A stretch of 64,000 bases of DNA from Mesocentrotus franciscanus. Lineage: Eukaryota; Echinodermata; Echinoidea; Camarodonta; Strongylocentrotidae. Positions 35,781 through 47,053 of the stretch are shown in pieces. The stretch spans positions 26,910,327 to 26,974,326 of the forward strand of contig CP137685.1 of NCBI GenBank assembly GCA_037976565.1, in the 5' to 3' direction. The translations under genes and the position numbers were made by a program. The notes beneath the pieces are model-generated. The model made no database searches and was not told the DNA's origin. It was given only the letters and a program-made list of their open reading frames with translations. The stretch's first letter is position 1. Each line of letters opens with the position of its first letter.

Positions 35781-36356
35781 AGAATTCACGAGGTAACTTT
35801 TCATTTTCCAAGTTTGAGAAAAGCTTTGGGTCGTTAATTGGCTGTTGATGGTAATCTTTCACCCATTGTGCTGACAAAATTTTCCAAATGTGATACATCA
35901 TAATATGCTGTGGAAATATTGTACGGTACAATATTTCTAAGGCGGTGTCTGTTCCTAGAGAATGTAGGCCTACTATTTTAGCAGCTTAATTTGGCCACAT
36001 TCATTCTTACCAAAACAAATGCTCGAATTCAGTTATGACCTACTTCTATGACTCTGGCACAATCAATTGGAAAAGGATGTCCAATTTAGAGTTCAGAATT
36101 CACGAGGTTACTTCTCATTTTCTCAAGGCCGTTGATGGTAATCTTTCACCCTTGTTTTTTGCAAAATTTCCAAATGTGATACATCATATTTAGTGCACAA
36201 TATTTCCAAGGGGGAGTCAGTGATCATAGGGAATGCGCTAATTTTGAAGCTTGATTTGAACGCATTCATTCGTACAAAAAATGAATGCTCGAATTAAGTT
36301 CTGACCTACTTCTATGACTCTGGCTCAATCAATTGGAAAAGAGTGTCCAATTTACT
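35781..36356. repeat. Tandem duplication, 314 bp and 262 bp units
   Basis: AGAATTCACGAGGT starts both units (35781 and 36095). Shared blocks include TTGATGGTAATCTTTCACCC, CCAAATGTGATACATCAT, GACCTACTTCTATGACTCTG and CAATCAATTGGAAAAG. The second unit carries deletions. Unit 1 has a perfect palindrome GAAATATTGTAC-G-GTACAATATTTC at 35913-35937, which unit 2 has mostly lost. Confidence 0.95.
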
Positions 36357-37250
36357 ATGAATAACTCGGAATTGAAAGCGAACTCGATTTGTCTCAGGGA
36401 TTTCACACCCGGAGAGTTCAAAATTCCTCGCACAGAAATTACCTATTATTCCAAAGGCGTTCTATCTGGCCTGCTTCCTTAACTTCCTGAAATGGTGTCT
36501 CGCAATTATCACTCTGCATAAAATAACAATCAACTTCAATTACACCGACGGAAAAATCGTTTTCCCCAGCTCGTTTTATGTATGACCGAAGGATATAACG
36601 CCAGAGTAAATTAGGCCTTGCCTGAGATATTAGATCCCGTCCATGAAGCGATGGGGAGCGACAGCGTGATATATCCAACACATCGAAAGCACATCAATTA
36701 TTACTACCACAACATAAGCACGAAACACGTCAGTTTCGATCAAGAACCCTTACGTCTGATCCGAGTATGAGGGACTGTACAGGAAACGTGGCGTGTATCG
36801 CTAGTATGTTCTGGCTCACGAAACGTGGGTCTGTCGCTCTATCATCAAAACTATGAAGCAAGTCCTATCTTAAGTTCATTCACCTTTTAAAAGCAAAAAC
36901 TGAAAATTAAATTGAAATAAACAAAACTTAATCTATGTTGCCCGTTAAGGTGTAATCTTGTGTTTGTAGCTATGATTAATCGAATTGTTTAGAAGTAATC
37001 CAACTTTTCCCACTTCATGATTCTAAACATCAAGAAAGAGTTCGGTCTAAAACGAGTGTATTTACGAGAGAGAATATTAGTTTTGACTTCAAGGACTTAT
37101 TCGCAAAGAATATATTGTGCAAAGGCTTAGACTCTTGCTTATAAATTTCCCACAAACTGAATTTCAATCGAATATGAGCTTTATAGATATTAAACTACTC
37201 AGTTGGTGGATCTAAAAATTCCAAAAACAAATGTGAATTCCGAAAACAAA
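36357..37250. other. No gene seen
   Basis: AT-rich. The minus-strand frame at 36439-36681 has no known domain. Confidence 0.5.
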
Positions 37251-37477
37251 GGCCCGAATTAACAAAGGAGGTTTAAATTTAACCCATGGTTTAAACCCTC
37301 ATTTACATAACCCATGGTTTAAAATTAGCGGAAACTAAGCGTACCTTGTCTTACGCGCGTCTAATATTGGACCTCTGACTGCGTCGCGCTTATTGTGCGC
37401 TTATTTTAAACCATGGGTTATGTAAATAAAGATTTAAACCATGGGTTAAATTTAAATCTCCTTTGTGAATTCGGGCC
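37251..37477. mobile_element. MITE with about 75 bp inverted ends
   Basis: Starts GGCCCGAATTAACAAAGGAG and ends with its near complement ATTCGGGCC. Each arm repeats the palindromic word TTTAAACCATGGGTTA twice. The 75-base middle is more GC-rich (GCGCGTC, GCGTCGCGC). No ORF. Target duplication unclear, perhaps AAA. Confidence 0.9.
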
Positions 37478-38545
37478 AAACAGTCTGTAAGAGAACGATT
37501 GTTCATTAATGGTTTGTAAATCTAAAGGAATAAGATGTGCTATCGATTTGATCTCAGAGGTACTCTATAATATGATGTTGAGGGTTTTGAAAGACACTTT
37601 ATCGTGTTAGAACGACTTCCAGAAGTGAAGAGAAAAAAAATACAAATTACATCGTCGCACACATCACTTTGATCTGTGAAAAACAACGTCAATATTTTAG
37701 GTCTAGGTTCTTCATCTATAATTATCTACTTTAGATGATGATGAAAAAAGGTAGCATTTATTTATAGGATGAATAACAATTACGTCTGATTCTGATAGAA
37801 GGCGGGTTAATACTGTCCACGACTTGCGAGGGAAAGTGACATAAAAGTCTATTTTGTTATCGTTAGCCCCCGTTTTCCTTTTCCAACATCTATGCAAATT
37901 CGATATTGGCAGGCATAGTGGTCATGTGGTTTTGATTGCTATCTTTAGTACATGCTAACGAGTCAAATGGGGCCTAGGAGCAGGCTTTTAACAAAAAAGC
38001 TATTCGAATGAGATGGGAAATTCATCATCATTACTCGATTTTGCTTCTTCATATTCTAGGGTAGCCATTATTGATGCCCTAGTAAAGACGACGCGGACGC
38101 ACTTTTTTTAGTCAAGCCTAGGGTACTTAGAGATGCTATCAGGACCAAATGAAGCCGTCTCTGGGTAAACTTGATCTTTTTGTGAGGTGTCCTGAGGCAA
38201 AATGAGTCGAGGAGTGAAGTGTGTTAATGTTGTTGCTTTAGTTCTGTTTAAGGTGCTTGAAGAAACAATTTTGTTTTAGAATTCATTTTACATTTGTTAT
38301 TGTCACATTCTAAAGACATTATTACATTCTCATAATAACATGAATGCACAAATAAATGCTAACAATAAGAATGATAGGAGAAGGCGAGATTTCTCTGGCT
38401 TGTATTTAATCTTTAAAACTATAAAATGTTTGAAAACAGCGAGTTTAGAAAAGTAAAAGTGCCACTTATTCGAAAATAATGTATCAAAAACCGTCATTCT
38501 GTGCAAATTTATAAATAATGGTTACATTTTGTTCTCATTGTCATA
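37478..38545. other. No gene seen
   Basis: AT-rich. CTAGGGTA at 38056 and again at 38128 is the only repeat noticed. Confidence 0.5.
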
Positions 38546-38608
38546 ATTTTCATTTTCATTTTCATTTTCATCTTTTTTTTTTTTTTTTTTTTTTTGGGGG
38601 GGGGTGTT
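38546..38608. repeat. (CATTTT)n, T26, G10
   Basis: Four CATTTT units, then about 26 T, then ten G. On the minus strand it resembles a poly(A) with a short-period tail, but no retroposed body is recognised upstream. Confidence 0.85.
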
Positions 38609-40140
38609 TTGTTTTTCTCTTTTCATAGGAATTTTAATACAAAGATTCACATTTCATTTATATATCCCTTTTAAGCCATCCTTATTTCTAATAGCTTAAG
38701 AGTTTTCAAATTTGTATTACCTTCATATTAATACTTTAAATATATTCGTCGTTGCTGTATAAATAGTTCAAATGGGCTGTTTGACCAAAGAGAATTGTGA
38801 TATCTCTTTGGTTTGACAAAATATGACAATCAAATAACTCTATTCGACGTTACGATCTGCGGAAATGTGCAACTATTCTATCCCTCACCAATCTGATCGT
38901 AATTTTTAATTTTAGAAGAAAACAATGTTTTTTCGATAACATATTTGATTACTTGTTTCACTTTACACTGCTGCGTAGGGAGCATATCGGATATTCATTT
39001 TTGGACTTGTCATCGAAAGAAAGGCTTGCACGCTAAATAGAATGGCCTTATGTTTGCCAAAAGTAGAAGTGCACACCGTTTACAGTTGTTTCTTTCCCAT
39101 GCAAGTCCGTTTGATCACACTGGGTAGCTCTCTACAAAACTAAATCCCCATAGGGCACAGGTTTAACGAACGAAGCGTACTTTATCACGCGAAGGCCCAC
39201 ACGCTTTAATAAAGGGGAAGCGTACATTTAAGTACCATGGTAATTTAAGAGTTGGGATACAGGTATGTGGTATGCTGGAACGAGATTCGACGAAATGGGG
39301 ACGTCTAATTCAGACGGGTCGATTCTTACATTACCAAATGAACCCTAAACTCTACGCCAATACACCCGTGCCCATTGTAATCAAGGATCACACATTTACA
39401 ACATCCATGAATGCACAACCATGCGCTGTGTCGTGCACACTACACGCATACACAACAGCACGGCCACTGTAGCTGGTAAATACTGAAAGCATGGCGTGCA
39501 GAGTGTGACGCCAAACTTAAAAAACGCGGCAAGGTGAACACACGGGTAAAGTTGTATTCTCCAATGGCCTCTGCGCAAAATGCTGCCTGGAACCCGATCC
39601 TACTACCCGTGGCTACGAATCGTCCGTTCTCGTATATAGTTCATGATTATATGTTGCCACTATATTCTTCTGGTGTGTGATCATATGCAATGACGATGTC
39701 GATGGGCATTGTGCGGTGGAGGGGGCGGGTCGCCTGGTAATTCTACTAAGGGCGAAAATCCAATTTTAATCATCACTATTTTCCGTCCAAAGAAAATATA
39801 CTGATTTTCAAGAATGTGAAGCAAAGTATAACATTCCCTTATCAAATTTCACTCCATTCGTTGCTCAATGTACATTTTGCACCTATAAGTAAACAATGGT
39901 TGAGTAATGTGAATTTTGAACACCGGAAATGGATTGAGCCTGACTCCTTGAACTGCACCAGGCCTTTAAATTGCATTCGTTTGCTTCCGATTGCTTTTCA
40001 TTCACGCATCTGAGAGGAAAATATCGAATTAAATGTACCTCAAATAGTGATTCTTGCGAAAAATGCTTTAGGCCTACTCGATATTTGTGTTGAATGGTTA
40101 TCATTATGTCAAAGCCAGAGTGAATAGAAAGTCAAATGTC
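38609..40140. other. No gene seen
   Basis: AT-rich, no exon or RNA gene recognised. Confidence 0.5.
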
Positions 40141-40273
40141 AGGGCCCCGTCTTACAAAGAATTGATATCAATCGCAACTATGTACATAAGAGATAGGAGA
40201 CTGCAAACTTGCGATTGATTGAAGGACTTGCTATTGATGTGGATCAATCGCAACTCTTTGTAAGACGGGGCCT
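40141..40273. mobile_element. MITE with AGGGCCCCGTCTTACAAAGA ends
   Basis: Left end AGGGCCCCGTCTTACAAAGA... matches the complement of the right end CTCTTTGTAAGACGGGGCCT, and ATCAATCGCAA recurs in both arms. 133 bp, non-coding. Related by end sequence and by TTGCGATTGATT to 59231-59370. Confidence 0.9.
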
Positions 40274-40437
40274 AGGTCTGTCTTCAGTTTCTCAATGCGC
40301 GTACATTCATTCATGTCATGCACAACATTCACGTGCTATGTGCATGTGCGTTCACATGACATCGAAAGTTATTTCAATTACACGCCATGAACTAGTAGTC
40401 ACACTGAAGTTGTGAGACTGAGCTGTCAGTTTATATG

Positions 40438-40494
40438 CTCTCCTTCTCCCTCCCTCTTTCTTTTTCTCTCTTTCTCTCTCTCTGTCTCTCTCAA
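40438..40494. repeat. (CT)n tract
   Basis: Short CT-rich block. Confidence 0.85.
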
Positions 40495-41247
40495 CATACC
40501 ACTTTGCTTAAACATCATGGGAAACCGATTGCTATTTCAGAAACAAGAGACAGAGAAATTGGAAAAGGAAACAGAGCTCCGGTTGCGTAAAGGCGCTTCC
40601 TCAGCGAATTATATCCGCCTTTAAAAAGGTTACACACACATAAGAATCGTCTCTGTATAAAACGAGAGGCCCTACCCAAGCAAAAAGGGCGCCTTGTATT
40701 ACATCTTCACTATTCATGAGACCCAATCCCTGTAGCGCATCGGTTGCCTTGACTTCCAGTATGACAGTCCAAGTTAAATGATATTTTCGTCATGGTGCTA
40801 ATTAAAAAAATATAAATAAAGCAAACGATGATATGGGTGTAATGACTGTTGGAATTTGAAAGAGAATGTGCTTTGAAAAATGCTCATCGGGTGTTACTGC
40901 TTCTTACTCAATAGCGATTTACACTAGATCTATTTTTTTTAAGTAGCCAAAAAGTTGGGTTACTTCAAAAGGACATCATTAATGTCACAAAACATATAAA
41001 TGATTTATTCTATGCTTGATTTCCGGAACCTTTCTGCTTTTATAGCAATTGAGAAGTAGTATCAACTTAGAACTTTTAGGAGTAACATCAGTAAAATTTA
41101 AAAATACGTGAAAAAATTAATTAATTAATTAGATAAAAAGTGGTAAACATACAAGCCAAGATCATGTAGGTGTAGAAGAGGATTTCTTAGTAATGATATG
41201 TGCTATCATCTGTAACTCATTATCACTTCACACCTACACCTTCTTCT
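40495..41247. other. No gene seen
   Basis: AT-rich; (TTAA)n-like at 41117-41130. Confidence 0.5.
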
Positions 41248-41330
41248 CTCTGTCTCTCTACATCTCTCTCTCTCTCTCTCTCTCTCGCTCTCTCTCTCTC
41301 TCCCTGTCTCTCTCTCTCTCTATCACAATC
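41248..41330. repeat. (CT)n tract
   Basis: CT-rich, pure runs at 41267-41285 and 41308-41321. Confidence 0.9.
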
Positions 41331-41429
41331 ACTCTGCAGTCTATGTCTATCATTCTATTCTCCTTGTCGTACTTCTGTATCACCAGGAACCCCCTAATTA
41401 TATTGTAGTTGATTTTTTGCTTGTATTTA

Positions 41430-41590
41430 ATTGCCAGGCTTCACAAGGCATCAAACTTCGCTTATCTTGGATCCCGGCCAGTTCTGTTTTAAAATAAGCT
41501 TATATTTCTACAAATATGTTTTTATGTATACTGGGTTTTATTATGGATTCAGAACTGAATAAATAAATGAAATAAAATGAAATGAAATAA
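41430..41590 (+). mobile_element. LINE 3' tail
   Basis: UTR-like sequence ending GATTCAGAACTGAATAAATA followed by (AAATG/AAATA)n to 41590. No coding blocks upstream, so only the end of an element remains. Confidence 0.55.
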
Positions 41591-42064
41591 TGGTTATAAG
41601 AATTCCGATGAAATTAGTGATATGTAAGATCCCGATAATGATTGCTATAATCATGATAATGAATCCAATACCATGATGATAGCGACAATAAGGACGACAT
41701 TGTCGAACGTTTTAGATATTCATAAATCAGATATTAAAAATACCCGAAGTGTCTACAGGATTGCAGAGTCACCCGACCTGAATGATTTCTTAATTTGATA
41801 GATCTCGTTCGCTTCAAAGCTTATGTTTTCCCAGGCACTGCACATAAAAGTCGTTTACTTTTGTACTGTAAGACGCTTGCATTTCTTGATATGCAAAATA
41901 CATGTTTGAAGTATTCCTGAGGGTTTGCATGCAGACAACAAGACTAAATCCAATAGCAGGGAAATTAGCCTTGAGTTTTGGCGCGCCTCACAGCTCGTTT
42001 GAATTCGCTCCCAGACATGTTTTGTTCCTGCCTTGTGCTTCACCTCTGATTCCAATAATATTCA
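41591..42064. other. No gene seen
   Basis: AT-rich, no feature recognised. Confidence 0.5.
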
Positions 42065-42532
42065 GAGAGTGTGTGTGTGTGTTTGTGTGTGTGTGTGTTT
42101 GCGTGTTTGAGAGAGAGAAAGAGAGAGAGAGAAAGAGTGAAAGGGGTGGGTGACAGAAAGAGAGGGAGAGAGAGAGGGGGAGGGGGTGAGCGGGGCAGAG
42201 AGTGGGAGAGAGAGTCACAATCAGACAAAAATGAGTAAAGGAAAGATTGAGAGAGGGCGAGAGGGCGAGAGAGAGAGAGAGATAAAGAGACAGAGAGAGA
42301 GAGAGACAGACAGACAGAGAGGGAGATAGAGAGAGAAAGTGTAAGAGAGAAGGGTGAGTGTGGGTTAGAGAAAGAAAGAGGTGAGAAGAGAGAGAGACAG
42401 AGAATGAGCGAGAGAAAAGGAGAGAGAGACACAGAGAGACAGAGAGAGTGTGAGTGAGTGAGAAAAGGAGAGGGGGAGGGAGGGAGAGAGAGAGAGGGAG
42501 AGAGAGAGAGAGAGAGAGAGAGATAAGCGCAG
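42065..42532. repeat. (GT)n then about 420 bp (GA)n-rich
   Basis: (GT)n at 42069-42105, then GA with G and A runs to 42532. One of the longest polypurine tracts in the window. The 168-codon minus-strand Ser/Leu frame is an artefact. Confidence 0.95.
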
Positions 42533-44797
42533 GAATCTATACTCATATATAATGCATGACGATGACAAACCTACTCGGATCTCACAACAAACGACTATAA
42601 GGTGTGAGAGCGAACGTTTATTTAACAAAAGTGTGATATTGTACGGAAGTCTCGCTATGAAATAAACAAAGGATGAGAAGTTTGTCTACTCTCACACGTT
42701 TGCTGTTCCTACATTTGTAGATATAAACTTTACTCAATTCCCGCAGTAGAAATGGGCTTGATTTAGAAAACATCTTCATCCGACATGTGACCGTCGGGTT
42801 TAGCAATAGATAGGTTTAAATCTTCGAAAAGAATGGTACGTATGATATTGATGACTTGTTGCGTTTCGTTTAATTAATGCGTCACGAAATCTCAGTTCTC
42901 AGAATATTTGTACGAAAGATCAAAGAATCATGATATTGAAAAATAAACTCTTTTGACGTCAAACTGTTTTCACGAAAAATATAAGTTACTAGCATTATTT
43001 AAAAATGTAGTCCCATTGATAAAATCATGTGAAAAGGCAATATTATGAATATGGAGGGCAAGATAACAAAGAAGAAAAAAGGATTTATTTCAATCATAAT
43101 AACCACCATATTGTAAATTGGACGTAGATTATTTTATTTCATCTTAAAACGAGAAAAATTGTAAAGTAAAAATCACCGTTTCAAAAATGACAGTTAATGT
43201 TTCTTGGAAATCTCAAGTAACCATTATTTAAACATATTTTTTTAAGACGTGAGCAATCATAAATCACTTTAAGATAAAAGCCTAAAATCTCAAATGGTTC
43301 CATTAAAGTTTCTCTTTTCATTCGTGATCGCTATCATGGTGTCTTTGGGGGATAAACAGCAGCTTGTTTGGAATTAATTCGGAGGATCTAAGAGTCACGT
43401 GACCATCACATGATCCGATACCCGAGATATATCCTGCTAGATCCGACGAGCATGTGACATCAACAACAGCAACCAAAGTCCATTCTTACTGATGGAAATA
43501 GATTAGAATGAGAAAAAATAACTTCTGGACTACACGAAGCCAATTAGCCAGCCCAACTGACGAGTCCCACACCACACCGACAGTAAACAGATCAGCAAAT
43601 TACATGCAATCGAATTGCTAAGATTTTATCGTTTATCGCAGAGTTGGGTATCGGTTGTTAGCGGTTTTGCTGAGTTTCGTGTCGACTACTCATGTACCTG
43701 TACGTGTATTTTTCCAGGCTTGGTTAGACTCCCAAAATCTTCGATTTAAGCTAACATTGTTCTCACAACGTTATATCCGTTTCTACTTTCCTTCAAACTT
43801 TGAACTTTGATCAGATCCTCAATCTCCTTTCTTAAAAATAATCTAAGCTCGGGAGGCAGAACTGCATTTCAAGAGCAGCTGTTTAAAGTTGAGTCTACAC
43901 TACTCAAAGTACAGGAGATAAGTTGATTAAATATGAGAAAAAACACAAAGTAAAGTAATTAAACTTCAAATGATCACTCTTAGTGAAACATGTCCAAGGC
44001 GCAACCGTCAATTTAAAGATTACCATAGCCAAGGAGTTTAAAGAGATGGAGTCCCATCTAGCTCATTACCTTTGTACTATCTTCGATGCCGCGATGAGAA
44101 AATATGACAGGCATGTGCTTAACTGGATCTTTATGCAGATACGTAGACAAAAGATTCCTGCCTGTAGCTGCAAACTAAACGGGCCACTTTCAAAGGGAAA
44201 TATGCTTTTGTAATGATAATTACTTTTCGCTACCACTCGTCTGATAATACGAGCAGTACACGGCAAAATTTCCTGAAATATTAATCCAAATTACTCGACT
44301 GGGCATGTGTGGGCACTAATCTGACATATAACATCATAAAGAAATGTATTTGAACGAATTCACTTTTAATTTTCGTCAGCCGGAAGTAATCGGAAAAGTG
44401 TCAAATTGCAGGTTTAGGAATTGTAAAATTTTACTATTTTTCACAAATTAAAACTGCTATTATACAATGTAAGCAAATTTCTTGACACAATTTAGTGTAC
44501 GTTTCGTTTAGTTCCTTGACAACATAGGCTTAACGGATAGAGTGCAATTGGGGATGCAGCACTTCCCCCACCCACCCCTAGAATATAAAATGGCCGCTAA
44601 GCCATAATCCTGCATCCATGGAAAGTTGATATACAGGCAAGTATCTCTGGTAAGTACAGTATGTGCCCAAAGATCAGTTCATGAAAACTTACTTTTTCGT
44701 CTCCAGAACTCAAAGTCACATAACATCTTCAAATGACCTATTTCCTTCTACCTTCACCGCCCACACCGAACTGACTTAGCCATCCCCCTCCCCCCTC
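42533..44797. other. No gene seen
   Basis: Mostly AT-rich. The frame at 43983-44213 (for example KEFKEMESHLAHYLCTIFDA) looks helical but starts with GTG and lacks splice signals; I do not call it. Confidence 0.45.
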
Positions 44798-44824
44798 CCA
44801 CACACACACACACACACACACACG
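44798..44824. repeat. (CA)n
   Basis: Pure CA run of about 13 units following a C-rich patch. Confidence 0.95.
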
Positions 44825-44918
44825 TTCGTGAACTGCAGATTCTGGCCTATCGCCGCAACCAAAATGCATCAACGATGATGGTATCCATTGTAAGATGCTT
44901 TGTTTTCTCTTTACTCCA

Positions 44919-45205
44919 GGGGGGTGTTTCACAAAGACTAAGATCGACTTTAAGTTGGACTTAAGTATGGCGGGCCATTCATTGGTTGCTATCCCCATTG
45001 GTCTCTAAATTATAACCTTTAGATAATATTTTTTCCTTCAATAATGAACTATCAAAAAATGTAAACTCTGTAGATTTGAGACCACGATTTGTACGTCCCT
45101 TGAAAGACAAATGCCAGTAAATGGTAAGAGCAAACAGTGGCATGAACGGCCTGTTATACTTAAGTTTAACTTAACGTCGATCTTAGTCTTTGTGAAACAC
45201 CCCCC
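44919..45205. mobile_element. MITE with about 50 bp inverted ends
   Basis: Starts GGGGGGTGTTTCACAAAGAC, then TAAGATCGACTTTAAGTTGG; ends TCGATCTTAGTCTTTGTGAA ACACCCCCC. 287 bp with an AT-rich, non-coding centre. The GGGGTGTTTCACAAAG end is a different family from the GGGCCC-ended elements. Confidence 0.9.
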
Positions 45206-46320
45206 AGGTGTTTGCCATCAACCGATAAAGATCTTAGAGAGTGCGTTCATTTTTATGTAAAAAAGATAAACATCGCTATTTGGTTGTCAAAACAAAATGT
45301 CAGAGCATCACAGTTTGTTTAGTATTGCTCTTTTTTGCGAGAACAGATTGTACATTTCAGAAGAAATCGCAATGTTTAACCATTAAAACGCCCTAGGCAT
45401 GTTGCACGGCAATTTTCTTCTCTCTTTTTTTGGGGCCGGGGTGAAATTAGTTAAACATTGCTTCACGTTTTTTTTGGATATTTTTGCTTCAACTAAATAT
45501 GTAGTCATTTAAAATGCAACAATCGATTTTCTTTTTTTACCCTCTTGTCCTTTATAGTGACATACTATCAATTGATATATTATTTGTTCACTGAGAATTT
45601 GGATATTTTTCATATCTAATCAAGAAGGCCCATTTATATAGACTATAAAAGCTAGTCACCCTCTCCCAGAGGGTAGAGATTTTGACCAGTTACTGGTTTC
45701 TGTGCTCTTCAGAAGATTCTTCTTTTTCTAAAATGGGGCATTTTCTACAGCTGACTACGTGATGATTTTGTGAATGTCTGCATGTATATGCCCGATTCAA
45801 ACCAATACAGGGAGTACACATTACAAAATTAGATATGCTAGAACAGGTTACTTGCCATGTACAGTGTGTCTAGAACCGTTAGCAACGATTCAACATGTAA
45901 TGATCAAGCAGCATTGTTTAGGATATTTTATTATATTGTTTTATTATTTTAAAAATAGGTGGTTTTTACATCCCTATTGTTAGTATTTTACATATAACGT
46001 TCGTGACAATATGTCACTCAGCATCATATACAAACAAGAACATTTGACAACTTTTTGTCAGAAATATCAAGGAGAAATGTTCTTTTTGATCTCCAAGAAT
46101 TCGACGGACCGCGATGTGTCTGTCCGTCCCAGACTAGACGTAATTCTTGCAGCTATCGATTTCGATACGTTATCCGGCGCCTGTTTGAAGCATTTCAGAT
46201 CACCCTCTTGTCATCAGCCAAAAGTCCAACGAAAGGGTATTTGTCATAAAATACTCGTATTTCATTAAATTTCCGAGCCATCTAGATGAAATCGATGGTA
46301 TCAGTTTGAGTATTCCAGTA
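45206..46320. other. No gene seen
   Basis: AT-rich. Overlapping frames at 46011-46268 show no known domain. Confidence 0.5.
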
Positions 46321-46975
46321 CAGATACATTTCATTCTTTTCACCCTATGTCAGTTTTGTTGACAGCTTGAATTTAACAGGGGGGGGGTGAGCTTTAAACA
46401 TGTTTTCTCCCGTATGATTACCCTCCTCAGCCCCCCATTTTATGGTTTTACAGATGCATTTCATTCTTACCACCCTATGTCAGGTTTTTTTTAACAGCTT
46501 GAATGCGACATGGGAGGGGGGGGGGGCGAGCTTTGAACAATTCTTCTCCCATATAATTACCCCCTGTGTGTGTGTGATTGGGTTTTTACAGACGTGTATC
46601 AATCAGATATGATTATTTACGTCTGGGGACCGACCTTTGACGTCACCATCCGAAAGACGTGACTCAGTTTCGAACCTGCGTCCTCGGCTGAATCAGTTTG
46701 TAACTTCCACTGTTAGCTGGATTACAGGCGCACGCCACAACGCCCTCCCCTCCGCCCTCCCTTTTATGGTTTTCCAGATGCTATTCATTCTGTCCACCCT
46801 TTTCTTCAGGGTTTTTCTCCTGACAGGCTGAATACTACCAGGAAAGGGGGACCCTTTGAGCATTTGTCACCCCTATAAACTCCCTATAAACCCCAGTATG
46901 CTTTCACTTCTTTCACTCCCTCGTCAGATTCTCTGACCAGCTAAATATGAACAAAGGGGAACCCTTCAAAAGAGA
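46321..46975. repeat. Four-unit tandem repeat, about 120-130 bp, split by a SINE
   Basis: Units begin CAGATxCATTTCATTCTT at 46321 and 46451, then CAGATGCTATTCATTC at 46775 and CAGTATGCTTTCACTTC at 46894. Each continues CACCCT.TGTCAG, GACAGCTTGAAT and a G-rich block before GAGCTTTGAAC or its equivalent. Unit 2 is interrupted by the SINE at 46580-46744. Confidence 0.85.
46580..46744 (-). mobile_element. 7SL/Alu-like SINE, copy B
   Basis: Minus strand begins GGCGTTGTGGCGTGCGCCTG and continues TAATCCAGCTAACAGTGG. The 20-mer GTGGCGTGCGCCTGTAATCC (46719-46738) is the same arrangement as in the 5' Alu domain of 7SL. B box GGTTCGAAACT lies at 46666-46676. The 3' hairpin AGACGT...ACGTCT is followed by TAAAAACCC and (CA)n. 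About 165 bp; the copy is somewhat closer to the 7SL-type start than copy A. Confidence 0.7.
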
Positions 46976-47024
46976 GTCTTCATCATTGTACACATCGACT
47001 GGTTCACTTGACAGTAAGATGCCT

Positions 47025-47053
47025 CTCCCCCCCGCCCCGCCCCGCCCCGCCCC
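47025..47053. repeat. (CCCCG)n
   Basis: Seven C then four CCCCG units; the complement is G-rich and could form a quadruplex. Confidence 0.9.

Noticed and set aside
42040..42546. 168-codon Ser/Leu protein on minus
   Set aside because: Translation of the complement of (GA)n, no start context or domain.
43983..44213. Helical 76-codon frame
   Set aside because: GTG start, no acceptor or donor, overlapping minus frame of similar length, no known family.
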